A DNA stretch of 64,000 nt, taken from positions 86,371 to 150,370 of the forward strand of contig WTPW01000591.1 in assembly GCA_009809945.1 (NCBI GenBank), written 5' to 3'. A model generated the notes under the pieces. It was not told the origin of the DNA. It ran no database searches and saw only the letters and a program-made list of their open reading frames with translations. Every line of letters starts with the position of its first letter. Position 1 is the stretch's first letter. This document shows, piece by piece, positions 34,660-45,896 of the stretch. The DNA is from Gigaspora margarita. Lineage: Eukaryota > Glomeromycota > Glomeromycetes > Diversisporales > Gigasporaceae. A program made the translations under genes and the position numbers.

Positions 34660-35195
34660 TTTTAAATTTAATATAAATTATGACTATTTTTATTTCTTAT
34701 GTTCAAGAAATTTTTATTACGAAACCTTATTTAAAATAAGTAGTGTGAGTTTCCTGATATCAACAGTAAGATAAATGCATTTAAGGTTTAGGTAATAAAA
34801 TTTTATAATTCAACTTGGCGTTAGAAAGATGAATTAAATAATAAAAGAGATTGCCTATATCTGATATATTGCAAAATTTTAATAAAACTTGGTTGTTATC
34901 TTGAATATTTAAATAGCGATAGTAACACGCTTTTAGTCGCTCTACCATTAATCTTTAAGAGCTTCGAAAGTACAAATTACAGTATGTATCACTAATTCTT
35001 TTATAGGACTATAAACAAATACAATATTTCCTAAATTATCGCTTCAATAAGTTGTACGTCGTATACTGGCGAATAAGTGGCGTGCATGCATACAGTTGAA
35101 TAGGTTGGAATGCATAAATGGCGTGCTGTATCCTATTTGAGTAAAAAACCCGTTAATCATAGATATGTTTTACCTAACACAAGAGCGTAGCTTAT
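34660..35195. other. Gene-free stretch upstream of the SPRY exons
   Basis: A+T-rich; a promoter cannot be pointed to. No repeats recognised. Confidence 0.35.
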
Positions 35196-35305
35196 AAGGC
35201 TCAATGCGATTTCGACCCAATTCTTAAATAATAACCAACTTAATACATTCCGTTATAATTATTCATGTCTACCGATTTTGATAACATGTGAGTGTCTTGT
35301 TATAA
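35195..35305 (-). pseudogene. Sel1-repeat scrap
   Basis: The plus-strand text CCCAATTCTTAAATAATAAC, CAACTTAATACATTCCGTTA, then TTCATGTCTACCGATTTTGA is a close relative of the Sel1 exon around 31155-31225 (CCAATTCCTAAATAATAACA, CAACTTGATACATTCCGTTA, GACATGTCTGCCGATTTTTT). It covers one repeat and is broken on both sides. Confidence 0.65.
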
Positions 35306-35324
35306 ATTGATAACAAGTATACTA

Positions 35325-35600
35325 ATTTATGCAATATGTAAATATATACGTACGTACGTACGTGGTCGCAGAAAAATATCCGGATATAATTGTACACATT
35401 TTACCTTTTATGACTTGAAAATGACAAATCAATTTTTAATGATCTTAAATAAATGATACAAACCGCAAGATTTGTACAGAGTAAGGTTTACAGGCAAGTT
35501 AATGTGTGTGCGTGATTCTCTGCACCTTATTGCTGCCGCGTGGCTCCATTCATCATAAATTTTTGCATGTTTCTAATTACTTATCATTGAATCACACCTT
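35325..35600. repeat. Dispersed repeat, CpG-rich copy
   Basis: The phrases AAAAATATCCGGATATAATT, ACCGCAAGATTTGTACAGA, AAGTTAATGTGTGTGCGTG and CATTCATCATAAATTTTTGC recur at 53950-54260 with CpG changed to TpG or CpA. It begins with a short (ACGT)n run. Non-coding. Confidence 0.8.
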
Positions 35601-35611
35601 ATACGTATAAG

Positions 35612-35747
35612 ATATTGGTCATACGATGAAAAATAACAGGACATTTTTTTCATCGGAGTTAATGTCACGCCATGTGCTGCGTAGCAGCACATGGGTGACA
35701 TTAATCTCCGATGAAAAAAATTTCCTGTTATTTCGTATGACCAATAT
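35612..35747. repeat. Near-perfect foldback, about 66-bp arms
   Basis: The left arm (ATATTGGTCATACGATGAAA, ending GCCATGTGCTGC) and right arm (GCAGCACATGGGTGAC, ending ATGACCAATAT) are complementary with very few mismatches around a 3-base loop. The near-identity suggests recent insertion or conversion. It may be a MITE; no target duplication is obvious. Confidence 0.88.
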
Positions 35748-35750
35748 TGA

Positions 35751-35881
35751 TGTTATTGTTTATATTATATTAGCATGTGAAATTTTTTGGTCGTGACATT
35801 TTGCATAAATGATGATGTCATTTTATGCAGAAATATCAAGGCAAAAAAATTTACATGATCATATCACATGAACAATAACAT
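35751..35881. mobile_element. Small TIR element (TGTTATTGTT ends)
   Basis: The left TGTTATTGTTTATATTATAT, GCATGTGAAATTTTTTGG pairs with the complement of the right end TGTTATTGTTCATGTGATAT, ATCATGTAAATTTTTTTG. It directly follows the foldback, so the two may be a composite. Confidence 0.65.
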
Positions 35882-36191
35882 TACGATCACGTTTATTGTG
35901 TAACATGAAATGTGAGTGGATCACCTTTTTTTGATATTCGATATGTTGATTTGAAGAATCCTTTCCTAATAGAGTAATGATTTTCATTAAGATTTTTGCT
36001 AACTCCATATGTAGATCATTCAATGGTGATGCAAAAAAATGACGTAAATATATGTATTGATATTAATTTGAAAATATATTATATATTCTTGCATGTAATT
36101 TATATGTATTTGTCACTGTACAATTTAAGTAGTTGCCTTTAAACAACCTCTTATATAAATTACTCAATAAAGATATGAGCAAGACCTCACC

Positions 36192-36197
36192 TTAAAA

Positions 36198-36231
<34 letters not shown>

Positions 36232-36240
36232 TATATTATA
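36192..36240. repeat. Poly-A followed by (TA)n
   Basis: About 23 A residues and then about ten TA units. A simple-sequence repeat; no element is recognised next to it. The rest of 35882-37190 shows no genes. Confidence 0.9.
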
Positions 36241-37239
36241 ATTTGAATCTATTTATGAAAAGTTAACGCTACTGATTATCAAATGTTTTCGAATTTTGCA
36301 TTTTCGTAAATGTTTCATCGTTTCATCAGGTTTCACCATTATTTTTTTTTCGCTTGATTTCATCTTTCGTTATTTACATAAACTAGCTAAAAGATTTTTT
36401 TGCAGATACGTTTTAGTTTGTGATTTCGTCGTAATAAGTTTAAAAATTGATATCTTACATAATTTAAATAAATGTCTAATATAAATACAAACTTATACTG
36501 TCTATATGACAACACATGCATATCTCTGACTAAATAATAAAATTTGTTTCTTTCAAAGCATATTCAATATCTAACAGTTGAAAAAAATTTAGAAGGTTTG
36601 CCAGTTTCAACTCTAATAATAAAAAAATAAATAATAATAATAATGATGATAATAAAAAGCAATTGCACAAAACAAATCATGTAAAAAAAAATGCATAATT
36701 ATCGTAAACTCAAATAAAAGCTTTCCTTTTATGATATCTCTGCATTTTTAAGCAAATAAAGTTAACCTGTTTTATTGTTATTAGTTATATTTCTGCGTTT
36801 GAAACTAAATATATATAGTAACTGGCTCTTAATTTAAAAAAAGTTGGTTATGTGAATTATTATATTTTTTAAAACTAAGCCTCTTCTTAGATTGATATAT
36901 CCGGAGTTCGTTATAAATAGGTGTATTATAAAGTGTGCCTTGACTATTTATTTATATTATTATAAAAGCGGGATCCGGAGCTCAGTTAACATACGTACAT
37001 AAATTCATACGACTCATGGTTAACGGATGCACTCTTGGTTTTATTGAAGTTTAATTTCTTAATAAATAAACCCACATAATACATTATAAAGTTTAAATTT
37101 ATCGTTTAAACATCATTGATTAGCTAAATATATCCGGAAATTCTATATCATTAGCAGTTTTAGTAGCATGTATTTGATAGCCTCGCATCAAATTCTGATA
37201 TATATATGATTTGCTATTTTATTGATCTCATCACTTTCT

Positions 37240-38330
37240 ATGAATTGCTTTTTAATTTTCATTTTCGATATCGATATCGCTCTCATTTTCGATATCGATA
37301 TCACTCTCATTTTCGATATCGATATCACTCTGATTTTCGATATCTTTATCACTTTCATTTTCGATATCGATATCACTCTCATGTTCGATATCAGTATCAC
37401 TCTCATTTTCGATATCACTCTCGATAATATTCAACCACTCTAAAAATTACTTTTTATTTCTACTTTTATTCGTAATTTTCTTATTTTTGATAATATTTAA
37501 CCATTGATTAAGTTTGTTATTTATTTCTCTAACATTAGTCCGTTTATCTGGATCAGAACTCAACATAGCAATCAGGAGTTTCAGGAGTACAAAATCGTAA
37601 CTACTAGATCAATATCAAATTAATAATCATTAAAAGACTTTGTCCAGTTAACATCTCGTCCATGATAATTCCAAACGAATAAATATCGGATGCTTTTGTG
37701 TATGGATTTTTTTGAAAGGTTTCCGGTGCAATACAAGGCAAACTCCATGAATGCATTCCCCTTTTTCTTTTTCGTCGAGTGGTTTTGATAGACCTAGATC
37801 TGTAATAGATGCTTCATAATTTTCCTTTAGTAAGATATTTCCAGGATGTAAATCTCGAAGTAAATATTCATTATAATGAATACGATAAAGGTTCGACACA
37901 ATACCATGGATATCTTTAATTTAATTTTCCAATCAAATTTAAAGATATTAGTAAGGTTTTTACTTGTTGATCCATATTTGCATAACTAAGTGCTAAACTA
38001 TAGTCTTTTGTTTTTTCATCTCTAAATATTCCCAAAATTGTTCTAAACTATGACAAACTTTAAANAAAAAAAAAAAAAAAGTTAAATTAGTTCGAAATTA
38101 AAAAAATACCTCTTTTAAAAATGGTTCTTTATTTTTATTGGAACCCTTTACAATCTTAATTACTACATTTTCAAATGATCCATATCGGTTCAGATATCTT
38201 GTTTTAAAAACAGTAGAAATCTCCTTTTCCTATCTCTTCAATATTTTTAAATATGTCATATGGTATCTAATGAAAAAATTCATATTTATCTTGTATAGTA
38301 TTTTGTTCTGTAATAGCTTATTTTAAATAC
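37240..38330 (-). pseudogene. Protein kinase pseudogene with acidic tail
   Basis: Minus-strand pieces in order: IPYDIFKNIEEIGKGDFY and, after a shift, VFKTRYLNRYGSFENVVIKI (N-lobe with the ATP Lys); GIFRDEKTKDYSLALSYANM (hinge); YRIHYNEYLLRDLHPGNILL (catalytic loop); ITDLGLSKPLDEKEKGECIH; CIAPETFQKNPYTKASDIYS and FGIIMDEMLTGQ; SSDPDKRTNVREINNKLNQW. At least four frameshifts or stops separate them, so no full kinase can be made. The tail is a tandem acidic repeat (next entry). Closest in style to the kinase at 23.2 kb but a different copy. The neighbour upstream on the same strand is the Sel1 gene. Confidence 0.85.
37255..37425 (-). repeat. 24-bp minisatellite coding for (DIDIENES)n
   Basis: Seven copies of CATTTTCGATATCGATATCA, CTCT on the plus strand. 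In the kinase frame it encodes alternating DIDIENES, an acidic low-complexity tail after LEWLNIIESDIENES. Because the unit is a multiple of 3, copy number can change without frameshift. Confidence 0.88.
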
Positions 38331-38339
38331 CATTCAAAA

Positions 38340-39295
38340 GAAAATCAATGTTCTTTTCAACAATAATTCCTTTCCGGTAAAATTCACCAACATAATACAT
38401 GCCACTAACATACCTCATTTCTGCTGATTTTTAGAATATTTAAACGCTTTCTTATTGTCCTTTTCAACTTCATTTCCATATTTGTAACAACCTCCAACGT
38501 TATATCTTCCGACATCATTTTCCATCTCTGCAGTTTTTTGATAATATATGAAACCCTTATGTATATTCTCATCAGCTCCAATTTCATTTTCATAACAATA
38601 TCCAACACCATTTTGTTCCACTAGCGTCCCCCATCTCTGCAGAGTTTTGATAATAAATGAATACTTTATGTTGATCTTCTTTTACTCCAATTTCATATTG
38701 ATAACGTTTGCCAAGCTTAAATATTCCTTTAGTTCTCCCCATCTCTGCAAATTTTTGAAAATAAATGAATACCTTATGTTGATCTTCTTTTACTCCAATT
38801 TCATATTGATAACGTTTGCCAAGCTTAAATATTCCTTTAGTGCTCCCCATCTCTGCAAATTTTTGAAAATAAATGAATACCTTATGTTCATCTTTTTCAA
38901 CTCCAATTCCTTTTTTATAACATACACTGACGAAATAAATTCCGTAAGAATCGCCCATCTCTGCTAATTTTGATAATAATTGAATGCTTTACGTTCATCC
39001 TTTTCAACCATTTTTCCATAGCGACAACAACTTGCAAGAATGATTTTAACTATAGAGTTGATTTGATTATCTAAGCAAAATTTGATAATATTAACAGGAC
39101 TTTATTTCTTCTTTATTAGAAATTGTTAAAAGTTGACCGATAATTATAACTTTTCAATATTTCCTCAACATACCGATTACACATTTCATTGACAATTTCG
39201 ATTAGAAAATCTTATGAAAAATTTTTAAATTACTATCTTCTAAATACATTTGGGTGTCATTGATTTTTTCAGGTTGCTTTACAAATAGGACTACA
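38340..39295 (-). pseudogene. Sel1-repeat gene with frame breaks
   Basis: From about 39295 the minus strand reads VKQPEKINDTQMYLEDSNLK, a degraded linker, then ASCCRYGKMVEKDERKAFNY, a one-base break, AEMGDSYGIYFVSVCYKKGI, two almost identical repeats KGIFKLGKRYQYEIGVKEDQ, HKVFIYFQKFAEMG, another break near 38625, then NGVGYCYENEIGADENIHKG and YNVGGCYKYGNEVEKDNKKA. That is about six Sel1 repeats. The linker with VNEMCNRYVEEILKS resembles the segment that links kinase and Sel1 domains in related proteins, so this may once have been the tail of a kinase-Sel1 gene. At least three breaks. Confidence 0.78.
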
Positions 39296-39550
39296 ATTCT
39301 TGTTTGGCGTCATCATGATACCAGTATGATACCCATGGTAAAACCACAAGTAAATAAATTGATGTCATAAAATTGCAACGGATACATAAACTGCGTATTA
39401 TTAGGGAACTATCATTTAGACTTTTCAGTAGATGCATTTAGCGGGAACATCACGATAAATTCTTTAAATCATAAAAAGAAAGCATCAATAGATGCAAATT
39501 TCAAGAATTTCATACTGTTATTTTTGATCTTAAAGAAAATTACCTAGTTT

Positions 39551-39553
<3 letters not shown>

Positions 39554-39592
<39 letters not shown>
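39554..39592. repeat. Homopolymer of 39 T
   Basis: An uninterrupted T run. On the minus strand it is a poly-A following no recognised retrocopy; no target duplication was found. It may also be an assembly-sensitive simple repeat. Confidence 0.9.
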
Positions 39593-39593
<1 letters not shown>

Positions 39594-41755
39594 GTACATC
39601 GTATATAATTTGCATTATCACCTGGAAGTATCCGGTGGTTTATCGGAATCAGTTTCACGTAATGGATCTAAAAATGAATTTTTGTATGAACGTGTTAATT
39701 TTTTATAAAGTTTGTTTTTTTTTTAAACGAGCTGAATATTTTGTAGAAAAATAATTCTTTGTCAATTAAGATTCAGAATATCCGGAGATCATTATAAGAA
39801 ACTTGTTGAATGTGGGTAAATATATTTTATTGGAATTAATTCGTTGATATTTGTCAATTGTCAGAAGTTTCATCAGTTAACAAAATTTTGTCAAATACTT
39901 TGATATAAAACAGGCAAAACCAAAATATAACTTGCACATGTAGTATTTTTAGGCTTATGCATAATGTCAATGCATAAAAAGCCTCATAATACGCAAATAT
40001 AGAAAGAAGAAATCATGAGGAAAGGTCATCCAATCAGATGTCAAAAGTCTCAAACTATTAAACTTGCCTGCAAACCATACTCTACGTACTTTGTACCTGT
40101 TTTTTGGTATGACGGAACAAATGGAATATATAAAAATCAGTCCGGTTTAACTTCAACGGCGTATAGGTTAACAAGGAGGGTCTTTTTATAAAGTTATACT
40201 ATAAAGCGAAAGCTTCGATATCAATAGGGATGATAAGCTAACAGGTGATACCGATTCTTAAGAGTGATGTAATATTCAGGAAATAATTATTTGAGATCCA
40301 AGTTGATTAGATCAAATCGTCAGATTTGGAGATAGAAATCAATAGAATATGGTATTCACAAAAAAGAATTCCTTTATTAAAAACTTTGAAAAGGTATTAC
40401 ATTATCATGATTTACAGATAATTGAACAGGAGTTCACTAACACAAAAATTCAAAATTTAATATATCAGTTGAAGTTAGAAGTTAATTATGTTGGAATTGC
40501 GCAACAATAGAAATTCAGATTAGTATAAGATGTTATTATTTTATTTTATTGCGCTGAATTACCAGCATGTCACGACTAACTACGCCATACAGCCACTAAT
40601 TACTTCCATTTAATTTTGTTAAAAGTGTGAAAGGAAAAATAATAATATTACAAAAATTGATCACTGTTACAGAAGTGTACCTGGAATTAAAAAATTATGT
40701 ACATGCTGGATATTACCGAATTAAAATATTTATTTTACAAACTCAAAAATTAAATTTTTAATTCGTTACATTGGTAAAATTATAAAAGTCATTTCTAGCT
40801 TTGAATGAAGGTCTATCTTCGCTGCACAAAAATAATGCCACGCAGCGTTAATTTCAGTATTGCATAACCTGCCAACCCGTTTTTTCAATTTTCTAATAAA
40901 AATTTTTTTTAAAAAGTCTTAATTATTTAAACAAATATGATCAAAAATGACCTATAATTCTTGAAACATGCATTAAACAGTGGCAAATGTCAAAATTTGA
41001 GTCGAAAGACAACGTAAAATATTTTGCTAGTTTAATATTACATTTTATTAATGGCAAATGTTTTAATAATTTTAGTCATAAACGAATGCTATGACATTAT
41101 CTGAAAACGAATCATATGCAATGAAATTTTGTAAATCTTAAATCTGTATTAGATAATTTGAACTTAGGAAACTTGCTATTTATGGTATTTTTAAATCATT
41201 AAAAAAAATGGATTGGCAATTCTTAAAATGTGGGAAAAATTTTATTTTACAATATGCACATTATTTTTCGGATACTTTCCGTGATCACCATAACTAATAA
41301 AATTTTAGAAACGCTCGGACGTTAACAGAGGCTGTTTACCAATTTAATAAATTATGACTACTAAAATATGTAAGCACATACCAATTTAATTCAGTGGTTT
41401 GTGTTACATCCTTCCGCAAACGTAAAATGAGAGCGAATTTATTATAAAAATTTTTTTAAAAAAAATTTTTTTTCTGAATAAGAGCATTTCCGAAATAACC
41501 CATAATATAATAAAATGATTCTGAAATTTTTCGCTTCCATAGTGATTGTCAGGTAGGAGACGGGGAGAAGGTAACGTAAACCACCAAATTAAGTTGGTCT
41601 GGCCTAAATGCAAAATTCGTTTAAAAAGTAAAAGTTTCAATAAAAGGCCATAAATGAAATTATTATAAAGTTACTGCATATGAAAAATTCAGTAGTCACA
41701 TAACACTAATTTTAGGATAAAAAGTTACAATAAATAATAACTTAATTACTTTACA
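39593..41755. other. Gene-free stretch
   Basis: No supported gene. A 78-codon minus-strand ORF at 41404-41640 has no recognisable motif. Confidence 0.35.
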
Positions 41756-41756
41756 G

Positions 41757-41890
41757 CTTATCCCGACACTAAGCTTAACAGAGGCTAGTAAAGATACAGA
41801 TGATAATGAAGATGATTATCTCGTTGCAATCATTCTTTTAAATCCCTTGTCATCGTGCTTACATACCTTTCGTCCATATTCGACCGTTTA
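41757..41890 (+). other. Possible isolated exon, unrecognised
   Basis: After an acceptor-like CTTTACAG the plus strand is open for about 44 codons (LIPTLSLTEASKDTDDNEDD, YLVAIILLNPLSSCLHTF) to a TAA. Composition is protein-like and CpG normal, but no partner exon or family is recognised. Weak. Confidence 0.2.
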
Positions 41891-43030
41891 AGCTAGAACT
41901 AACTGTTCTTTAAGTAGCCAGCCCTTTCAAAACAGCCTTTAGAACTTTTCGAATTTGTATGTTTATTGAATTTTGCGATTCCTTATTAAATTGTCTTCAT
42001 AAATTTGATAATTTACAATTCGGTCGTTGGAAAATTCTTTTTTTTAACTGTCTTAGAACAAACATGTAGTCATATTGAACCCTCATAATTTAATTTATAA
42101 ATGTGTTATAGGTACTATGATCTTTTATACATAATATTTGTATTGTAAGTGGAAACGAAATTTAAGTGGATTCGGAATTTTTATATAAAACCGATGTTTT
42201 GAAGTTGAACTTATCTTATTAATAACTTATCTAAGAATTCCAAATCTACTTAAACTCAGTTCCCATTTAAATATTTACGCAAAATCAATAAAAATAATAC
42301 TAAGGCTGCTAAATTAAATTAAAAATTTATTATTATATAATAGGTTTAAAATAGTGCATTTTTGAAATAAGTAGATTTAAAATCGAAATTATTGTAGATA
42401 CGCTTGACAAAAATAAAAAGAATTGAAATGTCACATTTTATAATGCAGATGTTATTTTTTTATACCGTGATAGTTGATGGATAATCTACCGGCAATGTGG
42501 TTTGTTCTGATTGAATGTTGTAATATAGTGATTTTTCATGTCACAATTATCTATAATTCACATGTACTAGGCGTTTTAGGAAAAAAACGTGTAAAAAAAG
42601 GCACAGAAAAATTGCTGTGTTATATCTATCCAACTATTAGAGTATAATATTAGCAAAATAAAAAGTAATTATAATAATTTTAAATTACTAATACTATTAC
42701 TAATCTATAGTAAAAAATTTAGTAAATAAAATATATTGTTTAATCATTTTTTAAAAATTTTATTAATTTATTAAATTTTTTAAAAAAATCTATTAAATTA
42801 GTTACAAATTATTAGGTCTAAAACTATTAACTCCAAGTTTAAATATACCATATTACATTTTTAAATAAATTTTATATTAAAAAAAAAAATATAAAATAAA
42901 ACATAGAGAAATAATTATAGAATAAATTATATAATTAGACTTTAAGTAATTATTATTATTAAGATAACAACTAAAAATATTTTAAGCATTTTTTTATTTA
43001 TTTTCATTAATAATTTTTCTTGTATGAACA
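41891..43030. other. Gene-free A+T-rich stretch
   Basis: Nothing recognised; 42700-43000 is extremely A+T-rich. Confidence 0.35.
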
Positions 43031-43036
43031 CGAACT

Positions 43037-44013
43037 ATATGGTAATATCAAACTCAAATAACTCATCTTTTGACGCTTTAACCAACTCATCATATTCATC
43101 ATCAGAAAATTTAATGCTCTCGTTAAAGTTGGTTTAAGAGACTCATATAAATAAGTCATATTATTGATAACCTATTTAATTTTGTTGTTTAAAAACTTTA
43201 TAAGAAAGATTACTAAAACAATGCAGTTTGTATAATATATTACCACTTTACTAAGCACAATATCATTTGACTTTACATCATGATAGATTTGTTTTATTTC
43301 TTTTTTAATATTTTCTAACTGACCTAATTAAAAAGTAAATTGAATTATTGATTAATGAATTATAAATATATAATTAGATAATTAAGAGTTAAAACCCTTG
43401 ATTTTGGGCATATTCTTCTAACTTCTCATACTATTCCAATCTACTCCTCGTTCCTCATATACTTTTGCAGCTTTAAGTAATTGAATGGAACATAATGTAA
43501 GTAAAAAAAAAATATTAATCTACAAGTAACTTTTAATATGCACCTGTAAACCATAAACGTTTATCAGCAGGTCCAGCATCAAAAAGGTAAGAAAATTCGC
43601 ATAAACAAAAAGAATTGATCAACCTATAATTATTTAAAGAATTTATTATATTTGTAATTCACGAGAAAGTGAGATTCACAGACTTTTGTAATTTATTAAT
43701 GCAGATGTTTAAAATTGAAATTATGATAAAACAAGTGTTCTATGAATTTCACCTCATTAATTTAAAATATTATGCAAATCTCAAATAAAATACCTCTAAA
43801 AATCCACCTGGTTTTAAAACACTGACTAATTTATTCATCAGTATAGCCACTTCTCTTTGGGGTATCCAGAAACCAAATACAAAAACAAAAGTGCTATCAT
43901 CAAATGGTAATCCTTCAAAAACATTTGCTTTAACGAAAGTAAAATGTTTAGACTTTATATTTGTGAGTTGGTGTGGTGATATATCTAATCCAACAATATT
44001 AGTCGATGGAGAT
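43037..44013 (-). pseudogene. SAM-dependent methyltransferase (class I), decayed, N-terminus missing
   Basis: Putative exons (minus): 44013-43794, 43623-43554, 43470-about 43398, 43323-43244, 43171-about 43037. They encode NIVGLDISPHQ (acidic SAM-binding strand), LPFDDSTFVFVFGFW and VLKPGGFLEV (motifs after strand 4 and 5), then EFSYLFDAGPADKRLWFTG, AKVYEERGVDWNSM / YEKLEEYAQNQGF (frameshift), GQLENIKKEIKQIYHDVKSN, MTYLYESLKPTLTR and, shifted, SDDEYDELVKASKDELFEF. The order fits fungal methyltransferases of the UbiE/Trm-like superfamily. The glycine-rich motif I exon is not found upstream and at least two frameshifts occur, so it is probably dead. Substrate unknown. Confidence 0.78.
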
Positions 44014-44099
44014 CTAAAAAAAGAATCATAATAGTAATAAGAACTAAATACAGTTCGAAGTATAGATATCACTATGTTTTTATTAGTAGCATTTTTTTT

Positions 44100-44250
44100 T
44101 ATCTGAAATTGTTCTTGCACTTGCACTTGCACTTGTTTTTGAACTTTAAGTTAAATTATTATACAAAATGCTTTGACTTTTTTATGCTCAAAATAGTTTG
44201 TATATTTTAGGTAATCAACCAATAGAAGCACAATTTTAATAATAATTGGT
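44100..44250. repeat. Dispersed repeat at the methyltransferase 5' side, copy 1
   Basis: TTCTTGCACTTGCACTTGCA, GAACTTTAAGTTAAATTATT, ATGCTCAAAATAGTTTGTAT, GTAATCAACCAATAGAAGCA recur at 55770-55925 and 59860-60005. On the minus strand this copy could encode a Val/Gln repeat (KQVQVQVQEQFQ) and may be the old first exon or promoter of the methyltransferase; that is inference. Confidence 0.6.
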
Positions 44251-44261
44251 ATTATTAGATT

Positions 44262-44494
44262 AAACAATTCGTTTAACGTCACTTTTTTTCATATTTGCTT
44301 GGGGTGGGGGGTAAACAAACATTAAAATTAAACAGACCTAAATTAGGTTCAAAATGTACCTGATTTGGGTTCATTTATACCCGGGGGGGTTTTTTTTGTG
44401 ATTTATTTATATTTTTTATACTCGTTTTCTATTGGCCTGTTTAATGTCGAGGGGAGCTCCATTGGTGTGGGGAGTGACGTTAAACGAATTTTTA
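44262..44494. mobile_element. TIR element with AATTCGTTTAACGTCAC ends
   Basis: AATTCGTTTAACGTCAC near 44264-44280 faces GTGACGTTAAACGAATT near 44474-44490. The interior has G-rich stretches (GGGGTGGGGGG, CCCGGGGGGG). The borders and target duplication are uncertain. Minus-strand ORF 44416-44676 overlaps its right end and is not recognised. Confidence 0.55.
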
Positions 44495-44623
44495 AATTCA
44501 AACGGCCTAGCTATGACATCTTGGTTTTTCGCCATTATTGTTGTTACACAACGATCCTGCAATTTTATTTTGGTTCCGGACATATGCGTAGGGTCCGTTT
44601 TGCTTGACATAAGGGAACCCATA

Positions 44624-44861
44624 CAGGGGGTCCCCAAAATTCCGGGTCGGGATACGTCGAAATGCATCGGAATCATGGTCGGTTGAATCGGAATTGATCA
44701 ATTTTGATCCAGATCATAAAAAAAAAATTTATTATAAATTATATCCATTCATTAAGTAAAAAATCCCAACTGATAATTTTGCTATAGATCCTGCTAACAA
44801 CTAGGACTAAACGCCGACCTAGATCCGACGCATCCGACCTGGAAATTTTGGGACAGCCTTG
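44624..44861. mobile_element. Mariner-type MITE, GGTCCCCAAAATT family, CpG-rich copy
   Basis: Ends CAGGGGGTCCCCAAAATTCC and, complemented, CAAGGCTGTCCCAAAATTTC, flanked by TA (44622-44623, 44862-44863). Inner words CCGGGTCGG and CGACCTAGATCCGACG. Two CpG-poor relatives lie at 56255-56488 and 56563-56801. Confidence 0.88.
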
Positions 44862-44863
44862 TA

Positions 44864-45580
44864 AAAATCAAAAAAAAGAGATTTTATAGATTTTACGATT
44901 TCAAAGAAATATAATTGTAACCAATTGAATATAAAGTAAAAGACAACACAAAAATCATACGCTACATCTTTTTGTAAACCGCAATAATTCTATAAGCTCA
45001 AAGAATTAAAATAAAAAATTTGGATCGAATTTGACTTCAAAGTTTAGGGACCTATAACAAAAAATCGACAACTAGCTATTCTAATTCTATCAATAATTAA
45101 GAATTATAACAAAAACTTTCGACGAATTTAGACAGTTTATTGTCGTGAAATTTTCACTAAAATTGTGAAAAAAGAAAATTTTGGTGAAAATTTCCGAAAG
45201 TCATTTATCCGACATAGATCAACGAAAATCTGATGCATCGGAAGTGATCTTCGACCATGACGTAAGGTACCCGATCCATCTACATCTATAAAGTGATCAC
45301 AGCATGACCGAAATCCCTATATGCACGCATGGTTACACAAGATTTATATATTAAAATCATATTAGAGAATATACGTCATAAAGTAACACACGAAGAACAG
45401 CCCGCTTTTCTATGAAATTTCACCACATTTTTACTAGTAAATTGTTATAAAATAACTTAAGTACACAAATAACTCGGAATTATGTTACTTTTTCACACTT
45501 TTGGCATGTAAAATTTCAACAGCCAGTTCATGACAAACACTGAAGAAATTATGTATTTATTGGTTTTCATTTACCAAAAA
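44864..45580. other. Gene-free stretch
   Basis: Nothing recognised apart from normal CpG content. Confidence 0.35.
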
Positions 45581-45581
45581 A

Positions 45582-45896
45582 TTATTTGGCTAAATTTGCC
45601 TCCAATTTAGATAAAATGTCAGAAATCCCTTCTATTTCCTCTGAAGTTTCTTCCTCCTTCTCTTTTTCGGTATTTTTATCATCATCAAAATCCTCTGGTG
45701 TAAGTGTATCTTTACCTTCAAGCTGTTCCAAAAACTTTTTAACATTTTTAAAAATCCCTTTTTTATAGAATTCTTTGCAATAAGCACACTTTCTATTATA
45801 ACATATCAAATGGTATCCGTGGCCACAAATAAGAACCATCCCATCTTCTTCGCTAAATGGATGCTTACAACAATCACACAAATTTAGTTGGGGCAA
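45582..45896 (-). CDS. RING-like zinc finger tail, open 104 codons
   Basis: The last part of the decayed gene is still open: CDCCKHPFSEEDGMVLICGH, GYHLICYNRKCAYCKEFYKK, then an acidic tail (TPEDFDDDKNTEKEKEEETS) to a TAA. Cys/His order C-x2-C, C-G-H, H-x2-C, C-x2-C fits a RING or RING-like fold that binds two zinc ions; many such domains are ubiquitin ligases, but activity cannot be inferred. The upstream codons SSSYLPQLNL are in the same frame, while the preceding piece KSGPKLKKKRQKLKVYYLAT is in another. If expressed alone it would be a 104-residue protein starting MPQLNLCDCC. Confidence 0.6.
   Translation of the reverse strand: MPQLNLCDCCKHPFSEEDGMVLICGHGYHLICYNRKCAYCKEFYKKGIFKNVKKFLEQLEGKDTLTPEDFDDDKNTEKEKEEETSEEIEGISDILSKLEANLAK

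Noticed and set aside
37206-37443. Plus-strand ORFs rich in YRYHSHFR or FDIDIT
   Set aside because: Shadows of the 24-bp minisatellite in the kinase tail, which is in frame on the other strand.
39554-39592. Poly-A tail of a retrocopied gene
   Set aside because: No coding remnant ends at the run and no target duplication was found on either side.
44365-44701. Four overlapping ORFs on both strands
   Set aside because: They overlap a TIR element and a MITE and show no family; G+C is locally high, which lengthens ORFs by chance.
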